A stretch of 64,000 nucleotides of DNA from DATDDB01 sp035260545 (GTDB lineage Bacteria; Pseudomonadota; Gammaproteobacteria; Burkholderiales; Gallionellaceae). Within the stretch, counting starts at the first letter, position 1, and every line of letters begins with the position of its first letter. The stretch covers positions 1-64,000 of the forward strand of contig DATFUZ010000050.1 in the NCBI GenBank assembly GCA_035260545.1, given 5' to 3'. Below, in pieces: positions 63,684-64,000 of the stretch. A model generated the notes under the pieces. That model ran no database searches and had not been told where the DNA came from. It saw only the letters and a list, made by a program, of their open reading frames with translations. A program made the position numbers and the translations under genes.

Positions 63684-64000
63684 ATGCCCCAACCCGCCAA
63701 TCTCGACACGTTACGCCACATCGCCACGCCCGAAGGCTGCGAGATCACCCTGCGCGTGGCCGGCCCCGTTGTCCGCGCAGGCGCCTGGGCCATCGACCTC
63801 GCCATCCGCGTTGCCGCCTGGATCGGCATCCTCACCCTCGCGGCCTACATGGGCTCGTTCGGCGAGGGCGTGTTCCTTGTCAGCGCGTTCCTGCTGGAAT
63901 GGTTCTATCCCATCCTGTTCGAGGTCTTCTGGCAAGGCAAAACGCCGGGCAAGAATATTTTCGGCCTCGCGGTGGTCCATGACGACGGCACACCCGTAGG
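63684..64000 (+). CDS. RDD family membrane protein, partial (runs off window)
   Basis: 105 codons up to the window end. Starts MPQPANLDTLRHIATPEGCE, then LRVAGPVVRAGAWAIDLAIR, two helices and FWQGKTPGKNIFGLAVV, the RDD-family hallmark. Seventh gene of the MoxR operon, 24 bases after the DUF58 gene. Confidence 0.88.
   Translation, partial: MPQPANLDTLRHIATPEGCEITLRVAGPVVRAGAWAIDLAIRVAAWIGILTLAAYMGSFGEGVFLVSAFLLEWFYPILFEVFWQGKTPGKNIFGLAVVHDDGTPV

Overview
The window looks like a chromosomal stretch of a GC-rich, Gram-negative betaproteobacterium close to the Gallionellaceae / Nitrosomonadales (Sideroxydans, Gallionella, Sulfuricella-type organisms). Three things point there: the gene order acpS-pdxJ-recO-era-rnc-(DUF4845)-lepB-lepA-rseC-rseB-rseA-rpoE / nadB; the order folC-dedD-cvpA-purF; and above all an atypical LexA whose own promoter and the recA promoter carry GAAC-N4-GTTC operators instead of the usual betaproteobacterial CTGT-N8-ACAG. 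No rRNA, tRNA, CRISPR array, prophage or insertion sequence was seen. Coding density is very high, so the opposite strand is full of long open frames that are only shadows.

Layout. 1-1.9 kb: the 5' end of a lipoprotein gene, nagZ, and an OmpA-like protein. 1.9-8.5 kb (minus): acpS, pdxJ, recO, era, rnc, a small DUF4845 membrane protein, lepB and lepA. 8.6-11.7 kb (minus): a DUF1272 zinc protein and the sigma-E module rseC-rseB-rseA-rpoE, divergent from nadB. 13.4-16.6 kb: a YgfX-like protein, a membrane Ser/Thr kinase and a nucleotide-cyclase-domain protein. 16.7-21 kb: rluB, recR, ybaB, dnaX, a decayed pagL-like lipid A deacylase gene, and the SRP RNA. 21-24 kb: lexA with two operators, a beta-barrel protein, rmuC.

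23.9-36.8 kb is the main accessory block: a complete membrane-bound [NiFe]-hydrogenase locus of the Isp type (group 1e). The minus-strand operon runs hupD, hupH-like, hynS, isp1, isp2, an unknown 148-residue gene, hynL, hupE. It diverges from hypC-hypD-hypF-hypE-hypA-hypB. The products would make, mature (Ni insertion, CN/CO ligands, C-terminal cleavage) and export by Tat a periplasmic H2 enzyme. Its electrons go through a b-type cytochrome to an HdrD-like iron-sulfur protein.

36.8-47.4 kb: M23 peptidase, dienelactone hydrolase, a YyaL-type thioredoxin-fold protein, sppA, a HAD phosphatase, rlmM, cell-envelope proteins, recX and recA. 47.5-49.95 kb: pncC, metZ and paiB, read from a promoter followed directly by what I read as a SAM-II riboswitch with a transcription attenuator. 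49.95-54.8 kb: a four-repeat membrane protein, then purF, cvpA, dedD and folC. 54.9-64 kb (plus): rep helicase, then a MoxR-type operon (SpoIIM-like, membrane protein, DUF4129, DUF4350, MoxR ATPase, DUF58, RDD) that runs off the window.

The observations most worth following are the SAM-II riboswitch/attenuator over paiB-metZ, the non-canonical SOS boxes, the unknown gene inside the Isp-type hydrogenase operon, the frameshifted pagL relic beside the SRP RNA, and a 16-bp palindrome at the predicted transcription start of hypC.
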